Shown here: one piece after another, positions 11,762 to 23,900 of the stretch
Layout of the letters: every line of letters begins with the position of its first letter
How positions within the stretch are numbered: position 1 is the first letter of the stretch
Assembly: GCA_030272155.1 (NCBI GenBank)
Contig: CP126192.1
Coordinates: forward strand, 7,102,501-7,166,500
Length of the DNA stretch: 64,000 nucleotides
Direction of reading: 5' to 3'
DNA from: Tetradesmus obliquus
Lineage: Eukaryota > Chlorophyta > Chlorophyceae > Sphaeropleales > Scenedesmaceae
The notes under the pieces: model-generated
Seen by the model: the letters and a program-made list of their open reading frames with translations, nothing else
Told to the model about the DNA's origin: nothing
Databases searched by the model: none
Position numbers and translations under genes: made by a program

Positions 11762-11920
11762 GATGTCCAGTCATGTCCAGTTGCTGGGGTGCAACTGGAC
11801 ATGTCAAGTGGCATGTCCAGTGTGAGACTGGACATGGCCATGTCCAGCGTGTGACTGGACATCAAGTGGTAGACTGGACAATCAACTGGACATGCAACTG
11901 GACACGCAACTGGACGTGTA
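11748..11920. repeat. Left subterminal TGTCCAG motif array
   Basis: About a dozen copies of an (A)TGTCCAG(T) motif, in both orientations, lie within 175 bases. In Spm/CACTA elements such arrays are bound by the element's DNA-binding protein. The role here is inferred from position. Confidence 0.8.
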
Positions 11921-11925
11921 TTACA
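11921..11925 (-). terminator. Candidate TGTAA poly(A) signal of transposon gene 2
   Basis: TGTAA on the minus strand (ttaca on the plus), about 370 bases after the stop at 12296 and at the inner edge of the subterminal array. The transcript would end just inside the element. Confidence 0.35.
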
Positions 11926-12295
11926 GCACACAAAATGATGCTGATGCGTGCATAGTTCATGGTAAAAGAAGCCACAGCATGCAACCGCATGCCTTTGTCG
12001 TGCCAATAGATGGCTCTTAGCACTGGTGACCGGTCATGCATGCTGCTACAATACTGCACTTGTGCAGTACTTGCTTGAATGCAGTACACAAGAGCAGACT
12101 GCAAATAAAAGGCTTGCAGGACACACAAAACACAATCAGCAGCATCAGCCATACAGTCAAATGCAGCTGATACAGACCTCTACTGCTCAGCAGCACCTGC
12201 TGCTACCATCAACCAGCAGCAACTACTCCACATCAACTTGTACTATCCACCAGAGGTGTGAACCAACCGCTGTACCTGCGAATCAACAACACACC

Positions 12296-12598
12296 CTACG
12301 TCTCATACTCTGCAAACTTGTTATTTACTCCCGCCCCTGCCCTCCTACGCCTTCCACCTGCTGCTGCTGTTGCTGCTGCTTCCGTAGCATCCAAGTCGTC
12401 TCCGTCACTGGCTGCAGCTTCAAACTCGTCCTCTTCGCCGCCGCTGCTGCTGCTGCTGCCTGCTTCTGCCTCCTCTTCTGACTCCTTAGACTGCTTCTTC
12501 TTCCTGGGCGGCTGCTTTCCCCCCTTGCCCCCCTTGCGCTTCTTCGCTGGTGCAGCCTCTGCTGCAGCGTCTGTAGCAGGCGCTGCAGCGGATTTTGG

Positions 12599-12635
<37 letters not shown>

Positions 12636-13576
12636 TTGCGCTTCTTCAGGGCCTTAGCTGCAACACTGCTGCCCTCCAGATCCTTGCCCTGCTGCTGAGC
12701 TGCCTTGGCCTCTGCAGTTGGCAGCATCGCCAACAAGCCCTTTCCAGCGTCCTTGCGCAGCTGCTCAACAGTTGCGCGCTCCCCTGTCTCGAGGGCCTTG
12801 CCCAGCGCAGTTCCCTGCAGGACACCATGAGTAGCAGCAGATGCAGCGGCATGCATACCTGTCAGACATGTTGAATGAGCTTGAAGTACACAGAGCAACA
12901 TGAGCCCCGACCAGCGTATCCTGCAGGGAAACAGGTGAAGCAGCAGCTGCAGCGGCATGCACATAAGCCAAGTGCTGCCTGAATGAACAGCTTGGTGAAG
13001 AGCACTGTGCAAGAGCGACAGTTATGTTGCAACACTTTGTCATTGAACTGCAACAAAACGCCATCGGTGCACAACTTCACTTACCTTCGCCTCCTTGAAC
13101 CAAAATATACGCGCCCGTGCTGTCTGCGGATCACATCATGTGGACCGAGCCCTTTAGGGTTGGCTCACAGGCTCATTGGGCGCATTCTAAAATGCATACC
13201 AGGATAAAGCGAACAAGTAAACCAGCACCCTGAAACACAATAACACTTACCCTCGACAGTCCCAGCCGCTCCCGTGCTGCAGGAGCCATGTTGCGCCTCC
13301 CCAGCATCTCAGCCATCCTACTCCAAGCAGCACCGCCTGGCGAGCCCTTGTCAGCACCAGCCTCGCTGGCTATGGCAGGCTTGGCTGAAGACGGTGGGTG
13401 CTGGTCATGCACAGCAGGCCTGCTGTGCGCTGTGCTAGGGGTGCGACCTACACCTGCAGCAGCTGTAGCAGCTGATGCCTCACCGCTGGCGAAGCTCTGC
13501 GTCTGACGCTGTTGCACCTGCTGCTGCTGGTGCTGCTGCTGCTGGTATGCTTGCGACTGTCTGTCAGCGCTGCGCA

Positions 13577-13610
<34 letters not shown>

Positions 13611-16400
13611 AACAGTACGGCTGATGCTGCTGCTTGTTTGCAATGGTGTCGCCTGCTGCAGCTGCTGCTGCTGCTGCTGTTGCTGCAGCTGCTGCTGCTG
13701 CTGAGCCGCACTGCTGCTGCTGCTGCTTGTTTGCAACGCTGGCGCCTGCTGCTGCTGCTGCTGCTGCTGCTGCAGCTGCCGCTGCTGCAGCTGCCGCTGC
13801 TGCTTCTCAAGAGCCTTGTCCAGCACTGCATCTAGGGGATCTAGCTCTTCACCTGCATCTGCCGCCACAGCAGCCATGCTGCCGGTGCTGACACTAGCAG
13901 TGCTGAGTCTGCCTGCTGGCGCTGCCCCGGGAGCCGAATCGAGCCCTGCCTCAGTCACTGCACCACCACCTGAGTCCTGCATGCTGCCAGGTGCCTAAAG
14001 CGGGGTTGATCAATATAGCACAGGGCACATCGTGTTACTTTCACGAACATGAGCGAAGACGACTGCAAGAGAGCGCACTGCTGGCTAAACAAATGCCAAT
14101 ACACCAAGAAAGAACAAGTGCAGATGAACACCAATTGTCATGTGATCTGAGCATCCTTGAAAACACAGGGGCTGCAGTAGCTGTGGTTGCTATCATTGCT
14201 GCATTCTGCATGGCATTGAACGCCTCTGCCTGGCCTATGCTGCCAAACATGGGTTTACCCACCTGAAGCTGGCCTGCGGGTGTTGTGCCACCTCCAGTGC
14301 TGTCTGGTGCCTTCTGCCATACAGTGGGCATGGCATGCATGTCACGTGCAGAGGAGGACGACACAAACCGGCAAGCTCAGCAAGTGTGTGAGTTATGAGT
14401 TGTTCAAGTCCTTCAGCGGGGTACAAACGACAGGGTGATTATGCTGCATCGATTGCTGCCGACTGCCCGACTCAAAGGTGCTGTATCTGCCAAAGCAGAA
14501 TGTGCACTTTCCTCAACGTCAGCAACTACCAACGTACACCTCGTCAACCTTGCAGAGCCATGAAGCTGCCAACAGGCTCATGTTAACAAGTTTCTGTCCA
14601 AGCATGGTTGTTCATCACTTCACCTGTACTGGGAACCAGCAGTCAACTAGGCTGACTGGGCCTGGCTGCTGGCCGGTCATGGCCTCCTCTGCGCTGACAG
14701 CTGCCGCCAGCTGACGTGCTGTTACACCCTGTGCTGTGCCTGCATGCTGTTTGTCGGCAAACTCGGCCAACGGCCTGAACTCATCTGGCAGCGGCGCAGG
14801 CTGCTCATGCCGCCGCTGGTAGAGGTCCCAATACTTCTGCTTCCATGCATCTGCTGCTGCTTCAGCCTCGCTGAGGTTCTTGCGTTTGTTGGCACTAGCT
14901 GGCACTGCTGCTGCCGCTGCTGCGTTCGCTGCTTGCAGAACACCCTCTGCTGCCTCTTCGCCCAAGCTGCCCTCTTCGAGTGCATTGGCTGCCGCTACAA
15001 GAGCACCTGCCGTCAGAGCGTCAGCGGCAGCATGGGCGTTCTCGATGCTCTTGGCCTGCTGGCAGGCCTTCCTGCAGCAGCAGCAGCAGCAGCAGCAAGA
15101 GGTTTGCAGCGATTGATGTATTTGGAATCCTTTCTGTGATCATCAGTGGTCCTCCAGGTGCTGTACGCTGCTGCTGCAGTGAGATAGCAAGTAGGGATGA
15201 TACAAATGCCCTTGCCCTGGCTGCCACTTTCCCATGCCGCCACTACTACTGCGCATCTCTTAGCACTGTACAGCAAGAAGACACATGGGAATGCCTGCCA
15301 CATCTAGTTTTCAGGCCTTTTGTCACTTGCCTGTTAATCAACCTCACAGCATCCGTGGGGCTCATGCCACAGCCGCGCTGCAGCACCAGGCTGATGGCAT
15401 CCTTCAGTGGCACCCACTGCAGGCCCTCGCCATCAGATGCCGTGATGAACTGCCCCTTGAAGCTGCTGGATGGATAGTCAATCTCGGGCTGGCTCTCGCT
15501 CTCGCCCTCGTCCTCCAGATCGTCTTCGTTGGTCTTGAGCACCTGCAAGGCACAAAGCAAACAGGTTGCTGCCCGCATGCCGTAACATGCAAGTGCTGCC
15601 ACTTCAGCTGCATCTTGTTCACTGCGCGACTTATGGTGGGGTTCTAAGACATTGCAGCTGCTGTTCACAACACCATGTGGGGATACCAGTGGACTGCGCA
15701 TGAATACGCTCTTGTCCATCAATGCTCTGCTAGCTGGTGGGTGTGCTGCTGTCTCTTTGCAGCTGCAGGCGTACATCTGTAGACGTGCATGCTAGAGAGG
15801 TGTATCATGTAGCTGATCCCACCCGAATAGTCATTGTGTGCATCGGCCACATCTTGAATGCTATGTCGAGCAGCTTGTTTGGCGTTGGCGGCCCTGTCAG
15901 TGCTGCTGCTGTGCTGCTGCTGGCCCTCCTGCCTCTACTTTCGGCCTTGCTGGCACCTGCAGCGCATCGTATCAACAAGACGCTGAACGTTGTACAAACG
16001 ACAGCAGCACTTTACAGTGGGTGAGGTTGGCTGTGTGGAGCAGCTGCCTGCAGCTAGGCCCTTCACCTGCAGGTGCCGCAGCTGTGGCCCTCCCCTTGCT
16101 TGCCACCTTGCCCAGCACCTGCAGCTGCAGCCGCAGCTGACCCTCTTCTACTGTGGAAACCGCTAATGCGTTACCCTGCAGCACGTTCTTGAGGCACCTC
16201 TGCAGGGGAATTACTGCGCCGTTTGTGCTGGAGATCTGAATGTCGTCCTGGCTTTCTACGCCTGTTTCCTGCCTGATCACGGACAGCACCTCCGCGAGAA
16301 CTTCTTCTAATGTGTCTGAATCATTGTAAAGCCAAGCGATTTTGAAAGGAGTGCCACCGTCGATGGCAAACACAATCTCCCTGATCATTGTTCCTGCCAT
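12296..16400 (-). CDS. Second gene of the CACTA element, unrecognised nuclear-type protein
   Basis: Multi-exon minus-strand gene. Likely exons: 16400-16067 (MAGTMIREIVFAIDGG..., a segment that may form a ubiquitin-like fold), 15956-15851, about 15543-15310 (acidic, then GQFITASDGEGLQWV), about 15075-14624 (WKQKYWDLYQRRHE, SLVDCWFPVQ), 14313-14263, 13994-13251 (long polyglutamine, then MAEMLGRRNMAPAARERLG) and 12814-12296. The last exon has Lys/Arg clusters (KKRKGGKGGK, PPRKKKQ) that look like nuclear localisation signals, followed by an acidic Ser/Glu stretch ending NNKFAEYET. An ATG at 16506 opens another possible first exon. I do not recognise the family. Its place inside the element and its basic nuclear character suggest a TnpA-like accessory protein that binds the subterminal motifs. 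A captured host gene is the alternative. Several splice joints are uncertain. Confidence 0.6.
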
Positions 16401-16859
16401 GATCTCCACCACCGATCATTAGCAACGCAACCGAAACAAAACGTGCTGCGAGAAACAAACCGGTCACATCTGCGGGGGGGACTCCAGGAGGGGAAGCATC
16501 CGCCATCTGGATCTGGGGTTTGAACTACAGAGCAGTTACATAACATCTCGAGTCATAAATGGCCAGCTTTGCCTTGTAGAAGAAGAAGACTAGCATATCA
16601 AAGGTGTTAATTGATCCCCATGTGGCTGGAACAGTTGGTCTGAGTGTACCTCTCACATGATGTGCCGTCTTCAGTTGTGCACAAAGGGCTGCACCTGCGC
16701 GAGCTGCACATGCAGCACCTACATCTGTAAGGAATTGTCAGCAGAACCCACTGCTGTTATGCAGCTGTGTCACCAACTTACCGCTGCACATGTGTGTGTG
16801 CATGCAACAAGCGTGAGGCAGCCATGAACAGGTCATCCGCTCCACCACAGCAGCAAATC

Positions 16860-19800
16860 AGCGCTGCTCTCAACAGGCATAACAGGAGCACGCGCTGCGC
16901 AGCACGGCTGCAGCTTGCGCTTTCTTGTGAGTGGCACCTGTTTGGAGGCTTGTTGCGTGCATGCTGTGGCAGCCGGGTGTGCTAAGAGTGTCTAGCAGTG
17001 CTGTGGATGCAGTGTTGCCGCTGCAGCTGCTGCGCAACGCCAGCAGGTGGCAGGGGCATGTGTAAGCAAGCGGTGTTCAAGCGCGCACGCCGCCAGCAGC
17101 TGCCGGCCTGCATGGCGCCTCCTTCACCAGCACGGCTGATCCGCGCTGCTCTCAACAGGCATAACAGGAGCACGCGCTGCGCAGCACGGCTGCAGCTTGC
17201 GCTTTCTTGTGAGCGGCACCTGTTTGGAGGCTTGTTGCGTGCATGCTGTGGCAGCCGGGTGTGCTAAGAGTGTCTAGCAGTGCTGTGGATGCAGTGTTGC
17301 CGCTGCAGCTGCTGCGCAACGCCAGCAGGTGGCAGGGGCATGTGTAAGCAAGCGGTGTTCAAGCGCGCACGCCGCCAGCAGCTGCCGGCCTGCATGGCGC
17401 CTCCTTCACCAGCACGGCTGATCCGCGCTGCTCTCAACAGGCATAACAGGAGCACGCGCTGCGCAGCACGGCTGCAGCTTGCGCTTTCTTGTGAGCGGCA
17501 CCTGTTTGGAGGCTTGTTGCGTGCATGCTGTGGCAGCCGGGTGTGCTAAGAGTGTCTAGCAGTGCTGTGGATGCAGTGTTGCCGCTGCAGCTGCTGCGCA
17601 ACGCCAGCAGGTGGCAGGGGCATGTGTAAGCAAGCGGTGTTCAAGCGCGCACGCCGCCAGCAGCTGCCGGCCTGCATGGCGCCTCCTTCACCAGCACGGC
17701 TGATCCGCGCTGCTCTCAACAGGCATAACAGGAGCACGCGCTGCGCAGCACGGCTGCAGCTTGCGCTTTCTTGTGAGCGGCACCTGTATGGAGGCTTGTT
17801 GCGTGCATGCTGTGGCAGCCGGGTGTGCTAAGAGTGTCTAGCAGTGCTGTGGATGCAGTGTTGCCGCTGCAGCTGCTGCGCAACGCCAGCAGGTGGCAGG
17901 GGCATGTGTAAGCAAGCGGTGTTCAAGCGCGCACGCCGCCAGCAGCTGCCGGCCTGCATGGCGCCTCCTTCACCAGCACGGCTGATCCGCGCTGCTCTCA
18001 ACAGGCATAACAGGAGCACGCGCTGCGCAGCACGGCTGCAGCTTGCGCTTTCTTGTGAGCGGCACCTGTTTGGAGGCTTGTTGCGTGCATGCTGTGGCAG
18101 CCGGGTGTGCTAAGAGTGTCTAGCAGTGCTGTGGATGCAGTGTTGCCGCTGCAGCTGCTGCGCAACGCCAGCAGGTGGCAGGGGCATGTGTAAGCAAGCG
18201 GTGTTCAAGCGCGCACGCCGCCAGCAGCTGCCGGCCTGCATGGCGCCTCCTTCACCAGCACGGCTGATCCGCGCTGCTCTCAACAGGCATAACAGGAGCA
18301 CGCGCTGCGCAGCACGGCTGCAGCTTGCGCTTTCTTGTGAGCGGCACCTGTTTGGAGGCTTGTTGCGTGCATGCTGTGGCAGCCGGGTGTGCTAAGAGTG
18401 TCTAGCAGTGCTGTGGATGCAGTGTTGCCGCTGCAGCTGCTGCGCAACGCCAGCAGGTGGCAGGGGCATGTGTAAGCAAGCGGTGTTCAAGCGCGCACGC
18501 CGCCAGCAGCTGCCGGCCTGCATGGCGCCTCCTTCACCAGCACGGCTGATCCGCGCTGCTCTCAACAGGCATAACAGGAGCACGCGCTGCGCAGCACGGC
18601 TGCAGCTTGCGCTTTCTTGTGAGCGGCACCTGTATGGAGGCTTGTTGCGTGCATGCTGTGGCAGCCGGGTGTGCTAAGAGTGTCTAGCAGTGCTGTGGAT
18701 GCAGTGTTGCCGCTGCAGCTGCTGCGCAACGCCAGCAGGTGGCAGGGGCATGTGTAAGCAAGCGGTGTTCAAGCGCGCACGCCGCCAGCAGCTGCCGGCC
18801 TGCATGGCGCCTCCTTCACCAGCACGGCTGATCCGCGCTGCTCTCAACAGGCATAACAGGAGCACGCGCTGCGCAGCACGGCTGCAGCTTGCGCTTTCTT
18901 GTGAGCGGCACCTGTTTGGAGGCTTGTTGCGTGCATGCTGTGGCAGCCGGGTGTGCTAAGAGTGTCTAGCAGTGCTGTGGATGCAGTGTTGCCGCTGCAG
19001 CTGCTGCGCAACGCCAGCAGGTGGCAGGGGCATGTGTAAGCAAGCGGTGTTCAAGCGCGCACGCCGCCAGCAGCTGCCGGCCTGCATGGCGCCTCCTTCA
19101 CCAGCACGGCTGATCCGCGCTGCTCTCAACAGGCATAACAGGAGCACGCGCTGCGCAGCACGGCTGCAGCTTGCGCTTTCTTGTGAGCGGCACCTGTTTG
19201 GAGGCTTGTTGCGTGCATGCTGTGGCAGCCGGGTGTGCTAAGAGTGTCTAGCAGTGCTGTGGATGCAGTGTTGCCGCTGCAGCTGCTGCGCAACGCCAGC
19301 AGGTGGCAGGGGCATGTGTAAGCAAGCGGTGTTCAAGCGCGCACGCCGCCAGCAGCTGCCGGCCTGCATGGCGCCTCCTTCACCAGCACGGCTGATCCGC
19401 GCTGCTCTCAACAGGCATAACAGGAGCACGCGCTGCGCAGCACGGCTGCAGCTTGCGCTTTCTTGTGAGCGGCACCTGTTTGGAGGCTTGTTGCGTGCAT
19501 GCTGTGGCAGCCGGGTGTGCTAAGAGTGTCTAGCAGTGCTGTGGATGCAGTGTTGCCGCTGCAGCTGCTGCGCAACGCCAGCAGGTGGCAGGGGCATGTG
19601 TAAGCAAGCGGTGTTCAAGCGTGCACGCCGCCAGCAGCTGCCAGCCTGCGATGGCACCTCCTTCACCAGCACGGCTGATCCGTGCTGCTCTCAACAGGCA
19701 TAACAGGAGCACGCGCTGCGCAGCACGGCTGCAGCTTGTGCTTTCTTGTGAGCGGCACCTGTTTGGAGGCTTGTTGCGTGCATGCTGTGGCAGCCGGGTG

Positions 19801-20044
19801 TGCTAAGAGTGTCTAGCAGTGCTGTGGATGCAGTGTTGCCGCTGCAGCTGCTGCGCAACGCCAGCAGGTGGCAGGGGCATGTGTAAGCAAGCGGTGTTCA
19901 AGCGTGCACGCCGCCAGCAGCTGCCGGCCTGCGATGGCACCTCCTTCACCAGCACGGCTGATCCGCGCTGCTCTCAACAGGCATAACAGGAGCACGCGCT
20001 GCGCAGCACGGCTGCAACTTGCGCTTTCTTGTGAGCGGCACCTG
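16860..20044. repeat. 282-bp tandem satellite array, about 11.3 copies, inside the CACTA element
   Basis: A unit of 282 bases repeats from about 16860 to 20044, for example atccgcgctgctctcaacag at 17140, 17422 and so on. The central units are almost identical. Units at the right end share their own variants (cctgcgatggcacc), and the last one changes sequence after cggcacctg at 20044. A T-to-A change (tttgg to tatgg) marks the fourth and seventh units. Because 282 is a multiple of three, each unit opens an 89-codon frame that closes at the same stop, giving repeated short ORFs that are unlikely to be genes. Confidence 0.95.
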
Positions 20045-20582
20045 CCAGGCTTCAAGTTGAAGGCTTGTTGCGATAGCCCTACAAGCATGCTATGGCAGTC
20101 TTGTCTCTTAACAATGTCTTGCAGTGCTGTTGATGCAGATTGCATCAAATGCAGTGCACCTGCAGGTGTTATGCACAATTTTACCATATGTGCATGTGCT
20201 ATGCATCACCACGCAGAATGGTTCTGTGCTGGCCCATACATCACCTGCATTGTGTGCTTTGATTGCTGGTTTGCATATTGTGACCGTGCAGCACGATCAT
20301 GACTGTTAGCATGTGTTGATATAGCAGCGTTGCTACCAGCTTGCTGTATGACGTGCCGGCTCAAGTGCTGAACTGCACGTCAATAGCCATTGGCCGCTAT
20401 GAAAGCTATGTATGCAGAGTTGAGACGCCTGCCAGGTTGCCTGAGCAGCAGCGCAATGTTTTGGCAATGACTGACTCTTCTTGGTGTTGCGCTCTCAAGC
20501 CCTTGACTACAAGCCAAGCTATGATAGCTCAGCGCGCACCAGCACGCGTATGTACACATAGTTCATGGTTCAAACACAGTCA

Positions 20583-20587
20583 TTACA
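20583..20587 (-). terminator. Candidate TGTAA poly(A) signal of the transposase gene
   Basis: TGTAA on the minus strand about 400 bases beyond the transposase stop codon, after the 57-bp repeats, which would then lie in the 3' UTR. Confidence 0.35.
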
Positions 20588-20694
20588 TGACACGCTCAGC
20601 AAACTTTCACATAAAGGAACCACAGATGTGGAGTACTCCACCTACTGGTAGGTGGCATGCAGCAGCCCCTGCACTGCAGGTGGCACCAGATACT

Positions 20695-20885
20695 GCAGCG
20701 CACACGCACCAGGCAGACACGCGCTGCCATGTAAGCCCTGAACTAATATCTGCAGCGCACACGCACCAGGCAGACACGCGCTGCCGTGTAAGGCCTGAAC
20801 TAATATCTGCAGCGCACACGCACGAGGCAGACACGCGCTGCCATGTAAGCCCTGAACCAGCTGCAGCAGCACCCACGCACCAAGC
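20695..20885. repeat. 57-bp tandem repeat, about 3.4 copies
   Basis: Units start at 20695, 20752, 20809 and 20866 with gcagcgcacacgcaccaggc. The fourth is diverged and partial. The array lies just downstream of the transposase stop. The period of 19 codons keeps a plus-strand frame open (AAHTHQADTRCHV), but nothing else supports coding. Confidence 0.85.
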
Positions 20886-20991
20886 AAACACACGCTGACA
20901 TGCAAACCTAGCTCAATGCACTGTGCATGCCACAATGGTCACAAGCGGCGCTCACAGCGCCTCCACCGATGTACAGCTGCTGCTTGCACAC

Positions 20992-23900
20992 CTAGCGCAG
21001 CCGGCCGGCCCCACCAGTTGTGAAGCGGAATGGCACAAAAGCTAGGCTCTTGCCTTCTTCGAATGCGTGCACAAACAGCGGAGCTGCTATGTTCTGCAGC
21101 AGGACAGGATAGTTCTGGCCTGCAGTGAAAGAGGACTGCAAAATGCCACCCTTGCTGTCCCTGCTCATAGTGCTGAACAGCACCTGATCACAGATGTCAG
21201 GGTCAGTCAATGGCTGCCGGTACGGCAGGAAGTCACACATTGCCAAGCGCAACACCTGCTCACCGGCAGCTGCCGGCAGCGACAAGCGCAGGTAGTACTT
21301 CACACGCGCAGCGTACGGCTTGACTTGAGCACCTTCCATGTACAGCACCATCACCCATGTACCGTCCCTACTGCGCGATAGTGGGTACAGCGTGCTCGTC
21401 GCATAAGTGCCCCCTGGCAACACTGCACGCTGGTACTGCTGCACCACAACCTCATCCCACCTGCCACTCCACCGCTGCCACTCAGCTTGCGTCAGGTTGA
21501 TGCGCAGCTTCTCCCTAACAAGGTCCTTCACAGTGCCCCAAGCCTCAGCCCCAAACGGCTTTGGCGCACCCATGAGGTGCCCCTCAGCCCGCAGTACACT
21601 GCGCGGAACACCCAGTGGCGCATCCCTGCCCACATGCTCCTGCCACGTCTGCAGGTTCAGGTGTGCATACTTGAGCCGCGCCCTGCGCAGCGCCCTGGTC
21701 ACCATCTCATCAATGATCATCGTCACCTCTGGGTGCGACTTGGTGCCACCCTTAGAGCGGCCCTTCTTGCCGCCGACCAGCCGCTCAATCCAGAGCTCAC
21801 CCAGGGGTGCAGTCAGGCCTCGGGATGCAACTTGCATCAGCAGTTGACAAGCCAACAAGTGGAGGTTGAAGGTGCACAGCTTGCCACCCGAAAGCTCCTG
21901 CAGACAGTGCATGGTAAATTTGAATCAGCCAGGTGGATGTCATTTGAGAGGAAGCCGCACAGCAGCAGCAGCAGCAGCAGCAGCACCATGCACCACTGCA
22001 CAATGCCTGCCAGCCTACGTTAACTGAGACATGCATGCCAACTGAAAAGATCAACAGACCAAAACAAACTGTTGTCGGCTGCATCCTCGCATGCCACACG
22101 ATGGTTGCTACAGCACCAAAGCGGAAAACCTCACATGCAATGCTTGATCAAAAACGTAATGCAGTGCAGCATAACAAGCTCACCCCCTCAGCCGCCTTGC
22201 AGTAGGCCAACAGCTCCTCGTGCGCCTCCATCGCAGCTAGCAGCATGTGGTCCTCGCTGTCAAAGGAGTGGTGGGTCATGTGGAACAAGCCAAAGCGCCG
22301 CAGGTGACCAAAGCTCTTCTTGACAATGTCCGGCTGCAGCACCTCCTCAGAGGTGTTGCCGCTGCGATGCGGACGGAACAGCAGCGGCAGGAAGCACTCC
22401 AGGGCCCGCGCAAAATCTTCAATCTGCCAGGATCCCTTGCTGCTGCTCAGCACATCCCTGGCGGGCCTGTTGAAGTTCGGGTGCAGGCCAATGCCAAGGC
22501 CACGGACACGGCCCTTGATGATGCGCCTGGACTCATTGGGCACTTGCGGCACCTTGCTCTCCTGCAAGAGACAAAACAAGAAGTGCGCAGAACACGGAAA
22601 GCAGAAAGGCATGTCATGCTGAGACGTGCACTAAACGCAGAGAGAACAAAGGTGGCAGCTAGCAAGCCTGCTAGCAGATGACATCTAAATCTGGGCATGT
22701 ACAACAACACCGCTTTGAGTTGCCAAGCATGCTGAGCGCATGCTGGTTGAACTAATGACATGCTGCAAAGTTTACACTGCATAATATGCAAATGCGTGTG
22801 TGTACACATATCGTTGTGGTGTAGCGCAAGGTTTTTAGCTGGACACAGAACAGTTTGTGACACTTGCTCACCTGTGCTGCCGCTCCCTTGGCAAAGATGG
22901 CCTCCAGAAAGTCCTTAAACACGCCCAGGAAGAACGCGTGACAGAAGGGCACGATCCACAACCGGTTGGCATCCACCCAGTACAAATCCTCGCTGAGGAA
23001 AGGGCTCAGCCCCTTGAAGGGGGAGTTGTCAGGAGGCTGCACACCAGCAACACGGTACTGCTCTGCAACATGCGCGCGCACGCGGTTCACAAACTCATCC
23101 ACGTAGCGGTCATCGCCACCGGCAGTCATGCTGCACGTTTTGCCTGCTCCGTAGCCCTTGGTGATGGCCACTGCATGCCCATACCCTAGATACCGCACCA
23201 CGTCATCAACCTTGGTCCCCACCATGATGCAGAAGGGGCAAACCAGGTACGCTGTCCAGGAAGCCACAGTGTACATCAACTTGGCACGCGCAGGGGAGTC
23301 CGCATACACAGCCCCCAGCACAGCAAAGTGCAGGAAGGCTGTGCCTGCCAAGATGGCGGACGTGTTGGGGTCCCGCTCAGCAGGAGTGACATACACGCCA
23401 TGACCACCTGCAGACAAAGCAGCAGTCATGTGCAGAACAGTAGCAGCACTCAGTAATGGATACAAGTATACAGCATGCCTGTTTTGCCGCTATACCGCCG
23501 ATATTGATGAGAACATCATCAAAGCGGCATCAGCAGCATCAGCAGCAGCAGCAGCAGCGACAGCGGCAGCAGCCGCGCCAGCAAGTACTTCATATATTGC
23601 GTAACACAACACCTGCGGCACCACCATCACCAGCAGCAGCGGGCGCAGCTGCAGACACACACAGCGCGCCAGTGTCAGTGCTGCAGGCATGCCTACCAAG
23701 CAGCAGCACACCGGATTGAAAGAGAGACAAGTGCCGGCTGTGCACCTGTTGCGAGCATGACATGCAAAGCAGCGCGGATCTGCACATAACACAACTGCTT
23801 CCAAATGCCGCTACACAACGCTGCTGCGCGCACCTGCGCCATCTGAGGCGACGCCGCCACCTCCAATAGCAGCAGCAGCAGTTGCATCACCAGCAGCAGC

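Noticed and set aside
13512-13835. Leu-rich plus-strand ORF resembling a membrane protein
   Set aside because: CTG runs read as leucine. On the other strand they are the polyglutamine part of transposon gene 2, which has proper splice sites.
16998-19523. Series of identical 89-codon plus-strand ORFs and 63-codon minus-strand ORFs
   Set aside because: They recur because the 282-bp satellite unit is a multiple of three. They start and stop at the same place in each unit and show no protein motif, so I treat them as by-products of the array.
16860-20044. CRISPR-like array
   Set aside because: Units are head-to-tail 282-bp repeats without short palindromic repeats or unique spacers, in a eukaryotic genome.
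20341-20898. 185-codon plus-strand ORF containing the 57-bp repeats
   Set aside because: Its length depends on the 19-codon repeat staying open. No upstream signal or motif supports it, and it lies opposite the probable transposase 3' UTR.
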